A DNA stretch of 64,000 nt from Streptomyces sp. CC53 (GCF_001865245.1 NZ_MKXB01000202.1:35131-99130), one strand, 5' to 3'. Shown: positions 21,883 to 30,328, numbered from the stretch's first letter. The notes: generated from the letters alone by a model not told the origin. Translations and numbers: made by a program.

Positions 21883-22770
21883 ATGTCCGAACCGACCGGT
21901 GCCGCCCGCCGTCGCGGGCCCTTCAAGGTCGGGGACCAGGTCCAGCTCACCGACCCCAAGGGACGCCACTACACGTTCACGCTCGAAGCCGGGAAGAACT
22001 TCCACACCCACAAGGGTTCCTTCCCCCACGACGAGCTGATCGGCGCCCCCGAGGGCAGTGTCGTCCGTACCACGGGAAACGTCGCGTACCTCGCGCTGCG
22101 CCCCCTGCTCCCCGACTACGTCCTGTCCATGCCCCGCGGGGCCGCCGTCGTCTACCCGAAGGACGCGGGGCAGATCCTCGCCTTCGCCGACATCTTCCCC
22201 GGCGCCCGGGTCGTCGAGGCCGGCGTCGGCTCCGGCTCGCTGAGCGCCTTCCTGCTGCGCGCCATCGGCGACAGCGGCATGCTGCACTCGTACGAGCGCC
22301 GCGAGGACTTCGCAGAGATCGCCAAGGCCAACGTCGAACGCTACTTCGGCGGACCCCACCCGGCCTGGCAGCTCACCGTGGGCGACCTCCAGGACAACCT
22401 CAGCGACACCGACGTCGACCGGGTCATCCTGGACATGCTCGCCCCCTGGGAGTGCCTGGAGGCCGCCTCCAAGGCCCTCGTGCCCGGCGGCATCCTCTGC
22501 TGCTACGTCGCGACCACCACCCAGCTCGCGCGCACCGTGGAGTCCATCCGCGAGACCGGCTGCTACGCCGAGCCGCAGCCCTGGGAGACCATGATCCGCA
22601 ACTGGCACGTCGAGGGACTCGCCGTCCGCCCCGACCACCGCATGATCGGGCACACCGGCTTCCTCGTCACCGCCCGCCGCCTGGCCGACGGCGTCGAGCC
22701 GCCCATGCGCCGCCGCCGACCCGCCAAGGGCGCGTACGGCGAGGACTACGAGGGCCCCAACAAGGGCTGA
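21883..22770 (+). CDS. trmI: tRNA (adenine(58)-N1)-methyltransferase TrmI
   Basis: SAM-dependent methylation of A58 in the T-loop of tRNAs. The product is 295 aa: an N-terminal beta domain (FKVGDQVQLTDPKGRHYTF), then a Rossmann methyltransferase fold with SAM motif VVEAGVGSGSLS (about residues 110-121) and the conserved DMLAPWE motif. The ATG at 21883 follows TACCCT by 6 nt and lacks a Shine-Dalgarno, so it is probably leaderless. In mycobacteria and streptomycetes this gene typically sits beside the proteasome cluster, as here. A 20-bp perfect terminator stem follows. Confidence 0.94.
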   Translation: MSEPTGAARRRGPFKVGDQVQLTDPKGRHYTFTLEAGKNFHTHKGSFPHDELIGAPEGSVVRTTGNVAYLALRPLLPDYVLSMPRGAAVVYPKDAGQILAFADIFPGARVVEAGVGSGSLSAFLLRAIGDSGMLHSYERREDFAEIAKANVERYFGGPHPAWQLTVGDLQDNLSDTDVDRVILDMLAPWECLEAASKALVPGGILCCYVATTTQLARTVESIRETGCYAEPQPWETMIRNWHVEGLAVRPDHRMIGHTGFLVTARRLADGVEPPMRRRRPAKGAYGEDYEGPNKG

Positions 22771-22828
22771 CGCCCGAGCCGGAGCCGCACGCCCAGCCCC
22801 GAGCCCCCGTCAGCACGGCAACACCACC

Positions 22829-22876
22829 GCGCCGCCGCCCGGTTCCCGCCTCCACACGGGAACCGGGCGGCGGCGC
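22829..22876 (+). terminator. Strong terminator after trmI
   Basis: Perfect 20-bp inverted repeat (22829-22848 with 22857-22876) around an 8-nt loop, the most stable stem seen in the window. Confidence 0.85.
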
Positions 22877-22939
22877 CGACACATTGGCGACCGGCCCGCC
22901 GCCCACCCGACCGGACGGCAGCCCCCCCTGTTCCCTGCC

Positions 22940-22989
22940 CCTGTGACGTATGGCACGATGCAGCCCACCCCTCCACGCACCGTCACAGG
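22940..22989 (+). promoter_or_regulatory. Dyad overlapping the ribosome-binding site of the next gene
   Basis: CCTGTGACG (22940-22948) and CGTCACAGG (22981-22989) are perfect complements. The right arm overlaps the CAGGAG ribosome-binding site of the gene at 23001. Confidence 0.35.
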
Positions 22990-23000
22990 AGACCCCCCGC

Positions 23001-23588
23001 GTGCAGCCCGCCGCCCTCCCGGACCTCGCGCACACCCCCGGCCTGGCGCACACCCGCGCCCGCCCCGTGCACTGGCTCACCACCGCCGCCGCCGTGGCAG
23101 GCGTCATCGCCCTCGCCGGACTACTGCAACCCCGGACCGCGACCGCCACCCACCCGGGCGGTGACACCTCCGTGCCCGCCCCCGCTCCGGCCCCCGACGC
23201 CCAGGCGGTCACCTACCCCCTCGACTGCGCGGGCGCCCCCGTCGCCGTCGCCGCCACCGCCACCGGCGACCTCGACGGCGACGGCCGACCGGAGACCGTC
23301 ACCTCCGCACACTGCCAGGCCGGCTCCGGCACCCCGCCACACGGCCTGTACGTCCTCACCCACGGCCAGGGCGCCACCGCGCCCCGGCTCGTCGCCACCC
23401 TCGTCGAACCAGCCCAGGGCCTCACCACCACCCGGCTCGCCGTCCGCGACGGAACGATCACCGTGACCCTGCTCGGCTACTCCGCCCCCGACGTGCCCCG
23501 CTGCTGCCCCGACCGCAACGAAACCGCCAACTGGCGATGGGCGGCCGGGACGTTCCTGCGGACGACCACCGACACAGAAGGTCAATAA
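23001..23588 (+). CDS. Small exported or membrane-anchored protein of unknown function
   Basis: 195-residue protein that I do not recognise. A single hydrophobic segment (about residues 24-45, HWLTTAAAVAGVIALAGLLQ) looks like a signal anchor. It is followed by a Pro/Ala linker and a globular part with a GDLDGDGRPE calcium-binding-like loop typical of FG-GAP/VCBS repeats, and four cysteines (DC, HC, RCC). The GTG at 23001 is chosen for its CAGGAG ribosome-binding site; a longer in-frame start at 22950 exists. It is convergent with the ferredoxin gene, 4 nt between stops. Confidence 0.65.
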   Translation: MQPAALPDLAHTPGLAHTRARPVHWLTTAAAVAGVIALAGLLQPRTATATHPGGDTSVPAPAPAPDAQAVTYPLDCAGAPVAVAATATGDLDGDGRPETVTSAHCQAGSGTPPHGLYVLTHGQGATAPRLVATLVEPAQGLTTTRLAVRDGTITVTLLGYSAPDVPRCCPDRNETANWRWAAGTFLRTTTDTEGQ

Positions 23589-23592
23589 GCCG

Positions 23593-23904
23593 TCACTCCG
23601 CGTCCGGCCCGTACACCTCGACGCTGTCCGAAACGCGCCGTACGTGGATGCACTCGCCCGGGCACTCCCGGGCCGAGTCCACCACGTCCTGAAGCAGCGG
23701 AAGCGGAACCGGAGCCGTCGCCCCCGGATCCTGCAACAACTCGTCCTCCGCGCCCTTCACGTACGCCAGACCGTCGATGTCCAGCTCGAACACCTCCGGC
23801 GCGTACTGCGCGCAGATCCCGTCCCCCGTGCACAGGTCCTGGTCGATCCAGACCTCCAGAACCTCTCCGGTAGCCGTGGAAGGAGCCTCGTGCTGCGCGG
23901 TCAT
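23593..23904 (-). CDS. Ferredoxin (3Fe-4S/4Fe-4S type)
   Basis: 103-residue small electron carrier. Cluster ligands C25-x5-C31 and C81-P follow the Streptomyces single-cluster ferredoxin pattern; an additional C85 (ECPGEC) is unusual. Such proteins usually feed cytochromes P450 or oxygenases, but no such gene is in the window. The ATG at 23904 with AGGAA upstream is preferred over upstream in-frame starts. It lies divergently 254 bp from arc, a neighbourhood common to streptomycetes. Confidence 0.88.
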   Translation of the reverse strand: MTAQHEAPSTATGEVLEVWIDQDLCTGDGICAQYAPEVFELDIDGLAYVKGAEDELLQDPGATAPVPLPLLQDVVDSARECPGECIHVRRVSDSVEVYGPDAE

Positions 23905-24091
23905 ATGCCTGCCGTTTCCTGCGTCAAGTGAACCATCGTCAGACAAGTCGGGCCCCGCCTGACGGGTGTTGGCCACCGACGACGATACAACCGGCCGCTT
24001 TTCGATGTTGAAGGGTGGGTATTCCCTTGACACGAGGGAGAGCGCAAGGGTGAAGATCGGACACACCCCCGGAGTCTTCGTGATCTAGGGG

Positions 24092-24119
24092 TTTCAATCA
24101 CCACCCACGCAGGTAGGGT
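24092..24119 (+). promoter_or_regulatory. arc promoter
   Basis: TTTCAA (24092-24097), 16 nt, TAGGGT (24114-24119). The start codon of arc lies 39 nt downstream. Confidence 0.45.
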
Positions 24120-24157
24120 CTGGAAGCGTCCAGCTCCCCTTGGAGGAGGTGAGGACC

Positions 24158-25924
24158 GTGGCAGCCCACGACGACGACATCAACCGCGGCATCCGGCCGG
24201 GGCGGGGGTCTGATGACCCTGCCGGACAGGTCGCCTACCTAGAGCAGGAAATCGCCGTCCTGCGACGCAAGCTCGCCGACTCTCCGCGGCACACGAGGAT
24301 TCTCGAAGAGCGGATCGTCGAGCTGCAGACCAACCTGGCCGGCGTGTCCGCACAGAACGAGCGGCTCGCCAGCACGCTCCGTGAAGCCCGCGACCAGATC
24401 GTGGCCCTCAAGGAAGAAGTCGACCGGCTCGCACAGCCGCCCGCCGGCTTCGGCGTCTTCCTCCAGGCCAACGACGACGGCACCTGCGACATCTTCACCG
24501 GAGGCCGCAAACTCCGCGTGAACGTCAGCCCGAGCGTGGACCTCGACGAGCTGAAGCGCGGCCAGGAGGTCATGCTCAACGAAGCGCTCAACGTGGTCGA
24601 CGCCATGGAATTCGAGCGCGCCGGCGACATCGTCACCCTGAAGGAGATCCTGGAGGACGGCGAACGCGCGCTGGTCCTCGGCCACACCGACGAGGAACGA
24701 GTCGTACGGCTCGCCGAGCCCCTGCTGGACGCCACGATCCGGCCCGGCGACGCCCTGCTGCTCGAACCCCGCTCCGGATACGTCTACGAAGTCGTCCCCA
24801 AGAGCGAGGTCGAGGAACTCGTCCTCGAAGAGGTACCCGACGTCGACTACAACAAGATCGGCGGCCTGGGCAACCAGATCGAGCTGATCCGCGACGCCGT
24901 CGAGCTCCCGTACCTCTACCCCGACCTGTTCCAGGAGCACGAGCTGCGCCCGCCCAAGGGCATCCTGCTCTACGGACCGCCCGGCTGCGGCAAGACCCTC
25001 ATCGCCAAGGCCGTCGCGAACTCGCTCGCCAAGAAGGTCGCCGAGGTCACCGGCCAGCCCGCGGGGAAGAGCTACTTCCTCAACATCAAGGGCCCCGAGC
25101 TCCTCAACAAGTACGTCGGGGAGACCGAGCGGCACATCCGCCTCGTCTTCCAGCGGGCCCGCGAGAAGGCAAGCGAGGGCACCCCCGTCATCGTCTTCTT
25201 CGACGAGATGGAATCCCTCTTCCGCACCCGCGGCTCCGGCGTCAGCTCCGACGTCGAGAACACCATCGTCCCGCAGCTCCTCGCCGAGATCGACGGCGTG
25301 GAGGGCCTGGAGAACGTCATCGTCATCGGCGCCTCCAACCGCGAGGACATGATCGACCCGGCGATCCTGCGACCCGGCCGGCTCGACGTCAAGATCAAGA
25401 TCGAACGCCCGGACGCCGAGGCCGCCCGGGACATCTTCGCCAAGTACCTCACCCCGACCCTGCCCCTCCACGCCGACGACCTGGCCGAACACAGCGGCGA
25501 CAAGGACGCCGCAGCCGACGCCATGATCCAGTCCGTCGTGGAGCAGATGTACGCGGAGTCCGAGGAGAACCGCTTCCTCGAGGTCACCTACGCCAACGGC
25601 GACAAGGAAGTCCTGTACTTCAAGGACTTCAACTCCGGCGCCATGATCCAGAACATCGTGGACCGGGCGAAGAAAATGGCCATCAAGGCCTACCTCGACC
25701 ACAACCAGAAAGGCATCCGCGTCTCCCACCTCCTCCAGGCATGCGTGGACGAGTTCAAGGAGAACGAGGACCTGCCCAACACCACCAACCCGGACGACTG
25801 GGCCCGCATCTCCGGAAAGAAGGGCGAGCGGATCGTCTTCATCCGCACCCTCGTCACCGGAAAGCAGGGCGCCGACACCGGCCGCTCCATCGACACGGTG
25901 GCGAACACCGGCCAGTACCTGTAA
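24158..25924 (+). CDS. arc: Proteasome-associated AAA ATPase ARC (Mpa)
   Basis: Hexameric ATPase that captures Pup through its coiled coil, unfolds pupylated proteins and threads them into the 20S core. The product is 588 aa: coiled coil (about 24-92), tandem OB folds (about 95-225), AAA domain with Walker A GPPGCGKT at 273-280 and Walker B VIVFFDEME near 345. The last three residues, QYL, are the HbYX-like tail that docks on the proteasome. The GTG at 24158 with GGAGGAGGT upstream is the start. A bipartite hairpin ends the transcript before dop. Confidence 0.97.
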   Translation: MAAHDDDINRGIRPGRGSDDPAGQVAYLEQEIAVLRRKLADSPRHTRILEERIVELQTNLAGVSAQNERLASTLREARDQIVALKEEVDRLAQPPAGFGVFLQANDDGTCDIFTGGRKLRVNVSPSVDLDELKRGQEVMLNEALNVVDAMEFERAGDIVTLKEILEDGERALVLGHTDEERVVRLAEPLLDATIRPGDALLLEPRSGYVYEVVPKSEVEELVLEEVPDVDYNKIGGLGNQIELIRDAVELPYLYPDLFQEHELRPPKGILLYGPPGCGKTLIAKAVANSLAKKVAEVTGQPAGKSYFLNIKGPELLNKYVGETERHIRLVFQRAREKASEGTPVIVFFDEMESLFRTRGSGVSSDVENTIVPQLLAEIDGVEGLENVIVIGASNREDMIDPAILRPGRLDVKIKIERPDAEAARDIFAKYLTPTLPLHADDLAEHSGDKDAAADAMIQSVVEQMYAESEENRFLEVTYANGDKEVLYFKDFNSGAMIQNIVDRAKKMAIKAYLDHNQKGIRVSHLLQACVDEFKENEDLPNTTNPDDWARISGKKGERIVFIRTLVTGKQGADTGRSIDTVANTGQYL

Positions 25925-25957
25925 AAGGGCCAGCCACACCACCAGCGAAACGCAGCA

Positions 25958-26004
25958 CGGCTGCGGATGTCCCGGCGCCCCACGGGGCACGGCATCCGCA
26001 GCCG
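25958..26004 (+). terminator. Terminator after arc
   Basis: Outer 12-bp stem CGGCTGCGGATG / CATCCGCAGCCG encloses a smaller GCCCC/GGGGC hairpin. Confidence 0.75.
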
Positions 26005-26086
26005 CCTGCTTTCCACGCGGCTCGGTCACGCACACACCGGACCGACCAATGACCCAATTGATCTCCCCCCCAGCGCAAAGGCGCTC

Positions 26087-26092
26087 TAGGCT
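26087..26092 (+). promoter_or_regulatory. dop promoter -10
   Basis: TAGGCT, a good -10, about 110 nt before dop. No convincing -35 at standard spacing. Confidence 0.35.
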
Positions 26093-26203
26093 CTTCCGTA
26101 CCGCCGATGCGCGCGTGCGGGGTCGGGCACCGCACAGGCATCGGGGAACCGGTACCGGAGCGCCGTTCCCACCGACGGAACGCCGCCGGGCAAGGAGGGC
26201 CGC

Positions 26204-27715
26204 ATGACCGTACGGCGAGTAATGGGCATCGAGACGGAGTACGGGATCTCCGTCCCAGGGCACCCGAACGCCAATGCCATGCTCACCTCGTCCCAGATCG
26301 TCAACGCCTACGCGGCGGCGATGCACCGGGCGCGCCGCGCCCGCTGGGACTTCGAGGAGGAGAACCCGCTGCGTGACGCCCGCGGCTTCGACCTCGCCCG
26401 CGAGGCCGCCGACGCCAGCCAGCTCACCGACGAGGACATCGGCCTCGCCAACGTCATCCTGACCAACGGCGCCCGGCTCTACGTGGACCACGCCCACCCG
26501 GAGTACAGCGCCCCCGAGGTCACCAACCCGCGCGACGCCGTCCTCTGGGACAAGGCCGGCGAGCGCATCATGGCCGAGGCCGCGGAACGGGCCGCCCAGC
26601 TCCCCGGAGCCCAGCCCATCCACCTCTACAAGAACAACACCGACAACAAGGGCGCCTCCTACGGCACCCACGAGAACTACCTGATGAAACGGGAAACACC
26701 CTTCTCGGACATCGTCAGGCACTTGACGCCCTTCTTCGTCTCCCGCCAGGTCGTCACCGGCGCCGGCCGCGTCGGCATCGGCCAGGACGGCCAGGAACAC
26801 GGCTTCCAGATCAGCCAGCGCGCCGACTACTTCGAGGTCGAAGTCGGACTGGAGACCACACTCAAGCGGCCCATCATCAACACCCGCGACGAGCCGCACG
26901 CCGACGCCGAGAAGTACCGCCGCCTCCACGTGATCATCGGCGACGCGAACCTCTCCGAGATCTCGACCTACCTCAAGCTGGGCACGACCGCCCTGGTCCT
27001 CTCGATGATCGAAGACGGCTTCATCACCGTCGACCTGGCCGTGGACCAGCCCGTACGGACCCTCCACCAGGTCTCCCACGACCCGGGCCTCCAACGGCTG
27101 ATCACCCTCCGCAGCGGCCGGACACTCACCGCGGTGCAGCTCCAGATGGAGTACTTCGAGCTGGCCCGCAAGTACGTCGAGGACCGCTTCGGTACCGACG
27201 CCGACGAGCAGACCAAGGACGTCCTCACCCGGTGGGAGGACACCCTGAACCGCCTGGAGAACGACCCCATGAGCCTCTCCGGCGAGCTCGACTGGGTCGC
27301 CAAGCGCGAGCTCATGGAGGGCTCCCGGCGCCGCAACGGGCTCGACGGGGACGCGGCCCGCCTGCACCTGGTGGACCTCCAGTACGCCGACGTGCGCCCC
27401 GACAAGGGGCTGTACAACCGTCTGGCGGCCCGGGGCAAGATGAAGCGGCTCCTGACCGAGGACGACGTGGAGAGGGCCGAGAAGCAGCCTCCTGAGGACA
27501 CCAGGGCCTACTTCCGCGGCCGCTGCCTGGAGCAGTACGCCGACGACGTCGCCGCGGCCTCCTGGGACTCGGTGATCTTCGACCTCCCCGGCCGCGACTC
27601 CCTCCAGCGCGTACCGACGCTGGAGCCGCTGCGCGGCACGAAAGCCCACGTGAAGGACCTGCTGGACCGCTGCCGCAACGCCGAGGAGCTGGTGCGGGTC
27701 CTTTCCGGCGGCTGA
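26204..27715 (+). CDS. dop: Pup deamidase/depupylase Dop
   Basis: Converts the C-terminal Gln of Pup to Glu and removes Pup from substrates. The 503-residue protein of the glutamine-synthetase-like Pup ligase family begins RRVMGIETEYGIS, the ATP/metal site shared with PafA. It carries KNNTDNKGASYGTHENYL and RPIINTRDEPHADAEKYRRLH (about residues 145-160 and 220-242), which both enzymes share. The extra stretch near residues 40-75 corresponds to the Dop-specific loop that distinguishes it from PafA. ATG with GGAGGG upstream. It reads toward pup 144 bp later. Confidence 0.96.
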   Translation: MTVRRVMGIETEYGISVPGHPNANAMLTSSQIVNAYAAAMHRARRARWDFEEENPLRDARGFDLAREAADASQLTDEDIGLANVILTNGARLYVDHAHPEYSAPEVTNPRDAVLWDKAGERIMAEAAERAAQLPGAQPIHLYKNNTDNKGASYGTHENYLMKRETPFSDIVRHLTPFFVSRQVVTGAGRVGIGQDGQEHGFQISQRADYFEVEVGLETTLKRPIINTRDEPHADAEKYRRLHVIIGDANLSEISTYLKLGTTALVLSMIEDGFITVDLAVDQPVRTLHQVSHDPGLQRLITLRSGRTLTAVQLQMEYFELARKYVEDRFGTDADEQTKDVLTRWEDTLNRLENDPMSLSGELDWVAKRELMEGSRRRNGLDGDAARLHLVDLQYADVRPDKGLYNRLAARGKMKRLLTEDDVERAEKQPPEDTRAYFRGRCLEQYADDVAAASWDSVIFDLPGRDSLQRVPTLEPLRGTKAHVKDLLDRCRNAEELVRVLSGG

Positions 27716-27785
27716 GACACGCTTCCCGGGGGCCACCGCAGGGAATCATGAAGGTGGCCCCCCGACGTTCAGAAAGACAGGGCCG

Positions 27786-27808
27786 ATGTCGGACCCGGCT
27801 AGTAGGGT
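27786..27808 (+). promoter_or_regulatory. pup promoter, possible PafBC-type element
   Basis: ATGTCG, 11 nt, TAGGGT: fits TGTCR-N11-TAnnnT but lacks the gtg extension. The -10 is 51 nt before the pup start. Confidence 0.35.
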
Positions 27809-27859
27809 CTGATCTTGAGACACCTGACCAAGCGGGCATATCCAAGCGGGGTGAGGGAA

Positions 27860-28078
27860 ATGGCGACCAAGGACACCGGCGGCGGCCAGCAGAAGGCCAC
27901 ACGCTCCACCGAGGAGGTCGAGGAGCAGGCGCCCGAGGCGCAGGCTTCGGAGGACCTCAAGGAGCGTCACGAGAAGCTCAGCGACGACGTGGACTCCGTC
28001 CTCGACGAGATCGACGATGTCCTCGAGGAGAACGCCGAGGACTTCGTGCGAAGTTTCGTTCAGAAGGGTGGCCAGTAA
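27860..28078 (+). CDS. pup: Prokaryotic ubiquitin-like protein Pup
   Basis: 72-residue intrinsically disordered tag linked by PafA to substrate lysines and recognised by ARC. The C-terminus is GGQ (70-72), so Dop must deamidate it to GGE before ligation. The central helix-forming region, about 36-62, binds the ARC coiled coil. The ATG at 27860 is preceded by GTGAGGGAA. A perfect hairpin starts 3 nt after the stop codon. The following gene is an endonuclease rather than prcB. Confidence 0.97.
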   Translation: MATKDTGGGQQKATRSTEEVEEQAPEAQASEDLKERHEKLSDDVDSVLDEIDDVLEENAEDFVRSFVQKGGQ

Positions 28079-28080
28079 GG

Positions 28081-28111
28081 CCTTATCGCCTTCGAAACGA
28101 AGGCGATAAGG
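28081..28111 (+). terminator. Perfect hairpin behind pup overlapping the next ribosome-binding site
   Basis: CCTTATCGCCTTCG / CGAAGGCGATAAGG, 14 bp without mismatch around a 3-nt loop. It is markedly AT-richer than other stems here. Its right arm runs into the AAGGGGG ribosome-binding site of the endonuclease gene, so it may act as attenuator, mRNA stabiliser for pup, or translational lock. Confidence 0.75.
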
Positions 28112-28116
28112 GGGGT

Positions 28117-28713
28117 GTGCCGGAGTTGAAGGAAGACGAGAAGCGCTGCTCGCGGTGCGGTGACTCCAAGCCGCGAGCAGACTTCGCCAAGAACAGGTCG
28201 TCCCGGGACGGCCTTCAGTCGTACTGCCGTCCGTGCTGGGCGGACTACCACCAGCAGAGGCAGCTGGCGCGGGGCATGAACATCCGGCCGCGTGTGCCGG
28301 GGCCGCCGGGACACAAGTGCTGTCGGCCGTGCGGCATGATCAAGCCGCACAGCGAGTGGAACCGGAACCGGTCGGCGTCCGACGGGCTCTCGACCGCCTG
28401 TAAGGAATGCCTCAAGGCCAAGGGGCGAGCAGGCCACCTGCGACGCCAGTACGGCATCACGGACGCTGAGCTCGGCGCGATGATCGAGGCGCAGGCCGGC
28501 GTCTGTGCGATCTGCCAGAGCGGCCCACCCGAGCATGTGGATCACTGTCACAAGACGGGTAGGGTCCGTGGCGTACTGTGCTTCAACTGCAATTCGGCCA
28601 TCGGCAAGTTGCGCGACGATCCTGCCATCGTTCGCCGGGCCGCCACATACCTGGAGGGGAACGCGTGGAAGCCAACACTCGAACCACAGGGCGTCTGCCG
28701 GCTGCCTTCCTGA
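28117..28713 (+). CDS. Recombination endonuclease VII family (HNH-like) protein with two zinc ribbons
   Basis: 198-residue protein. Two zinc-ribbon-like motifs (C11-x2-C14...C37-x2-C40 and C69-x2-C72...C95-x2-C98) precede a complete endonuclease VII domain (about 111-180). That domain has C130-x2-C133, the catalytic VDHCH (141-145), KTGRVRGVLC and C155-x2-C158-N159. T4 endonuclease VII resolves branched DNA; chromosomal homologues are often phage- or homing-derived. Codon use is visibly less G/C-biased than in its neighbours. The GTG at 28117 follows AAGGGGG. Its last 49 bp overlap the start of prcB. A homologue at this place is known in other streptomycetes. Its role, if any, in the proteasome operon is unknown. 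Confidence 0.87.
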   Translation: MPELKEDEKRCSRCGDSKPRADFAKNRSSRDGLQSYCRPCWADYHQQRQLARGMNIRPRVPGPPGHKCCRPCGMIKPHSEWNRNRSASDGLSTACKECLKAKGRAGHLRRQYGITDAELGAMIEAQAGVCAICQSGPPEHVDHCHKTGRVRGVLCFNCNSAIGKLRDDPAIVRRAATYLEGNAWKPTLEPQGVCRLPS

Positions 28714-29510
28714 CGCCCGGGTCGTCGTCCTTCATGGACTTCCTGGGCGAGCACTCGCCCGAGCTGCTGCCGGGGCGGCGGGTGCTGCCGCCCGTACAGG
28801 GGGCGATCGAGGTGCCGCACGGGACGACGATCGTCGCCGTCACGTTCCCCGGGGGCGTCGTGCTGGCGGGTGACCGGCGGGCCACCATGGGCAACATGAT
28901 CGCGCAGCGGGACATCGAGAAGGTGTTCCCCGCGGACGAGTACTCGGCGGTCGGCATCGCGGGCACGGCCGGGCTCGCCGTGGAGATGGTGAAGCTGTTC
29001 CAGCTGGAGCTGGAGCACTTCGAGAAGGTCGAGGGCACCCAGCTCTCCCTGGAGGGCAAGGCGAACCGTCTCTCCACCATGATCCGCAGCAATCTGGGCA
29101 TGGCTCTTCAGGGCCTGGCGGTGATCCCGCTGTTCGCCGGCTGGGACCTGGACCGTGAGCGGGGCCGGATCTTCTCGTACGACGTCACCGGCGGCCGCTC
29201 TGAGGAGCAGGGGTACGCCGCCACGGGCTCCGGTTCGCTCTTCGCGCGCGGCTCCATGAAGAAGCTCTACCGCGAGGACCTCACCGAGGAGCAGGCCGTC
29301 ACCCTGGTGGTGCAGGCGCTGTACGACGCGGCGGACGACGACTCCGCCACGGGCGGCCCGGACATGGCCCGCAGGATCTTCCCCATCGTCAGCGTGATCG
29401 GCGACGAGGGCTACCGGCGGCTCACCGAGGAGGAGTCCGCCGATGTGGCCCGGTCGGTCCTGGAACGCCGCCTGGAGCACCCGGACGGCCCGCGCGCCGC
29501 GCTGCTGTGA
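28665..29510 (+). CDS. prcB: 20S proteasome beta subunit
   Basis: Catalytic subunit of the bacterial 20S proteasome. The product is 281 aa with a propeptide of about 53 residues cleaved before T54 (VPHG|TTIVAVTF), whose N-terminal threonine is the nucleophile. GDRRATMGNMIAQRDIEKVFP follows as in all actinobacterial PrcB. The GTG at 28665 has GGAGGGG upstream and sits inside the end of the endonuclease gene, so translation of the two may be coupled. prcA follows after 35 nt. Confidence 0.96.
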   Translation: MEANTRTTGRLPAAFLTPGSSSFMDFLGEHSPELLPGRRVLPPVQGAIEVPHGTTIVAVTFPGGVVLAGDRRATMGNMIAQRDIEKVFPADEYSAVGIAGTAGLAVEMVKLFQLELEHFEKVEGTQLSLEGKANRLSTMIRSNLGMALQGLAVIPLFAGWDLDRERGRIFSYDVTGGRSEEQGYAATGSGSLFARGSMKKLYREDLTEEQAVTLVVQALYDAADDDSATGGPDMARRIFPIVSVIGDEGYRRLTEEESADVARSVLERRLEHPDGPRAALL

Positions 29511-29545
29511 TGTACCCGCCACTGACAGAAAGGGACGGATAGCCG

Positions 29546-30328
29546 GTGTCGACGCCGTTCTATGTCTCACCCCAGCAGGCCATGGCCGACCGGGCGGAAT
29601 ACGCCCGCAAGGGCATCGCCCGGGGCCGCAGCCTCGTCGTGATGCAGTATGCCGACGGCATCGTCTTCGTCGGCGAGAACCCGTCCCGTGCGCTGCACAA
29701 GTTCAGCGAGATCTACGACCGGATCGGCTTCGCCGCCGCCGGCAAGTACAACGAGTACGAGAACCTGCGCATCGGCGGTGTCCGCTACGCCGACCTGCGC
29801 GGCTACACCTACGACCGGGGCGACGTCACGGCCCGCGGCCTCGCGAACGTGTACGCGCAGACGCTGGGCACGATCTTCTCCAGTGCGGGGGAGAAGCCCT
29901 ATGAGGTGGAGTTGGTCGTCGCGGAGGTGGGGGAGGCGCCGGAAGGCGACCAGATCTACCGCCTGCCGCACGACGGGTCGATCGTCGACGAGCACGGTTC
30001 GGTGGCGGTCGGCGGCAGTGCCGAGCAGATCGGCAGCTTCCTGGACCAGCGGCACCGTGACGGCATGTCGCTTGCGGAGGCGCTGAAGCTGGCCGTGCAG
30101 GCGCTGTCGCGGGACAACAGCGGCAGTGAGCGGGAGATCCCGGCTGAGCGGCTGGAGGTCGCGGTGCTGGACCGTACGCGGCCGCAGTCCCGCAAGTTCA
30201 AGCGGATCGTCGGGCGGCAGCTGGCACGGCTGCTGGCGGCGGAGGAGCCGGCGAGCACGCCGACGGACGCCGACTCGGACGAGGCGGAGGGTGAGGGCCC
30301 CGCGGGTCCCGGCATCGCCAAGCTGTAG
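29546..30328 (+). CDS. prcA: 20S proteasome alpha subunit
   Basis: Forms the outer gated rings of the 20S core and receives the HbYX tail of ARC. The 260-residue product has the N-terminal gate segment STPFYVSPQQAMADRAEYARKGIARGR and the conserved proteasome fold, with an acidic C-terminal tail (ADSDEAEGEG). The GTG at 29546 has AAAGGGA upstream. It ends at a strong terminator shared with the converging LacI gene. Confidence 0.96.
   Translation: MSTPFYVSPQQAMADRAEYARKGIARGRSLVVMQYADGIVFVGENPSRALHKFSEIYDRIGFAAAGKYNEYENLRIGGVRYADLRGYTYDRGDVTARGLANVYAQTLGTIFSSAGEKPYEVELVVAEVGEAPEGDQIYRLPHDGSIVDEHGSVAVGGSAEQIGSFLDQRHRDGMSLAEALKLAVQALSRDNSGSEREIPAERLEVAVLDRTRPQSRKFKRIVGRQLARLLAAEEPASTPTDADSDEAEGEGPAGPGIAKL

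Noticed and set aside
24239..27736. 1165-codon minus-strand frame under arc and dop
   Set aside because: Antisense shadow; no domain and wrong amino acid composition.
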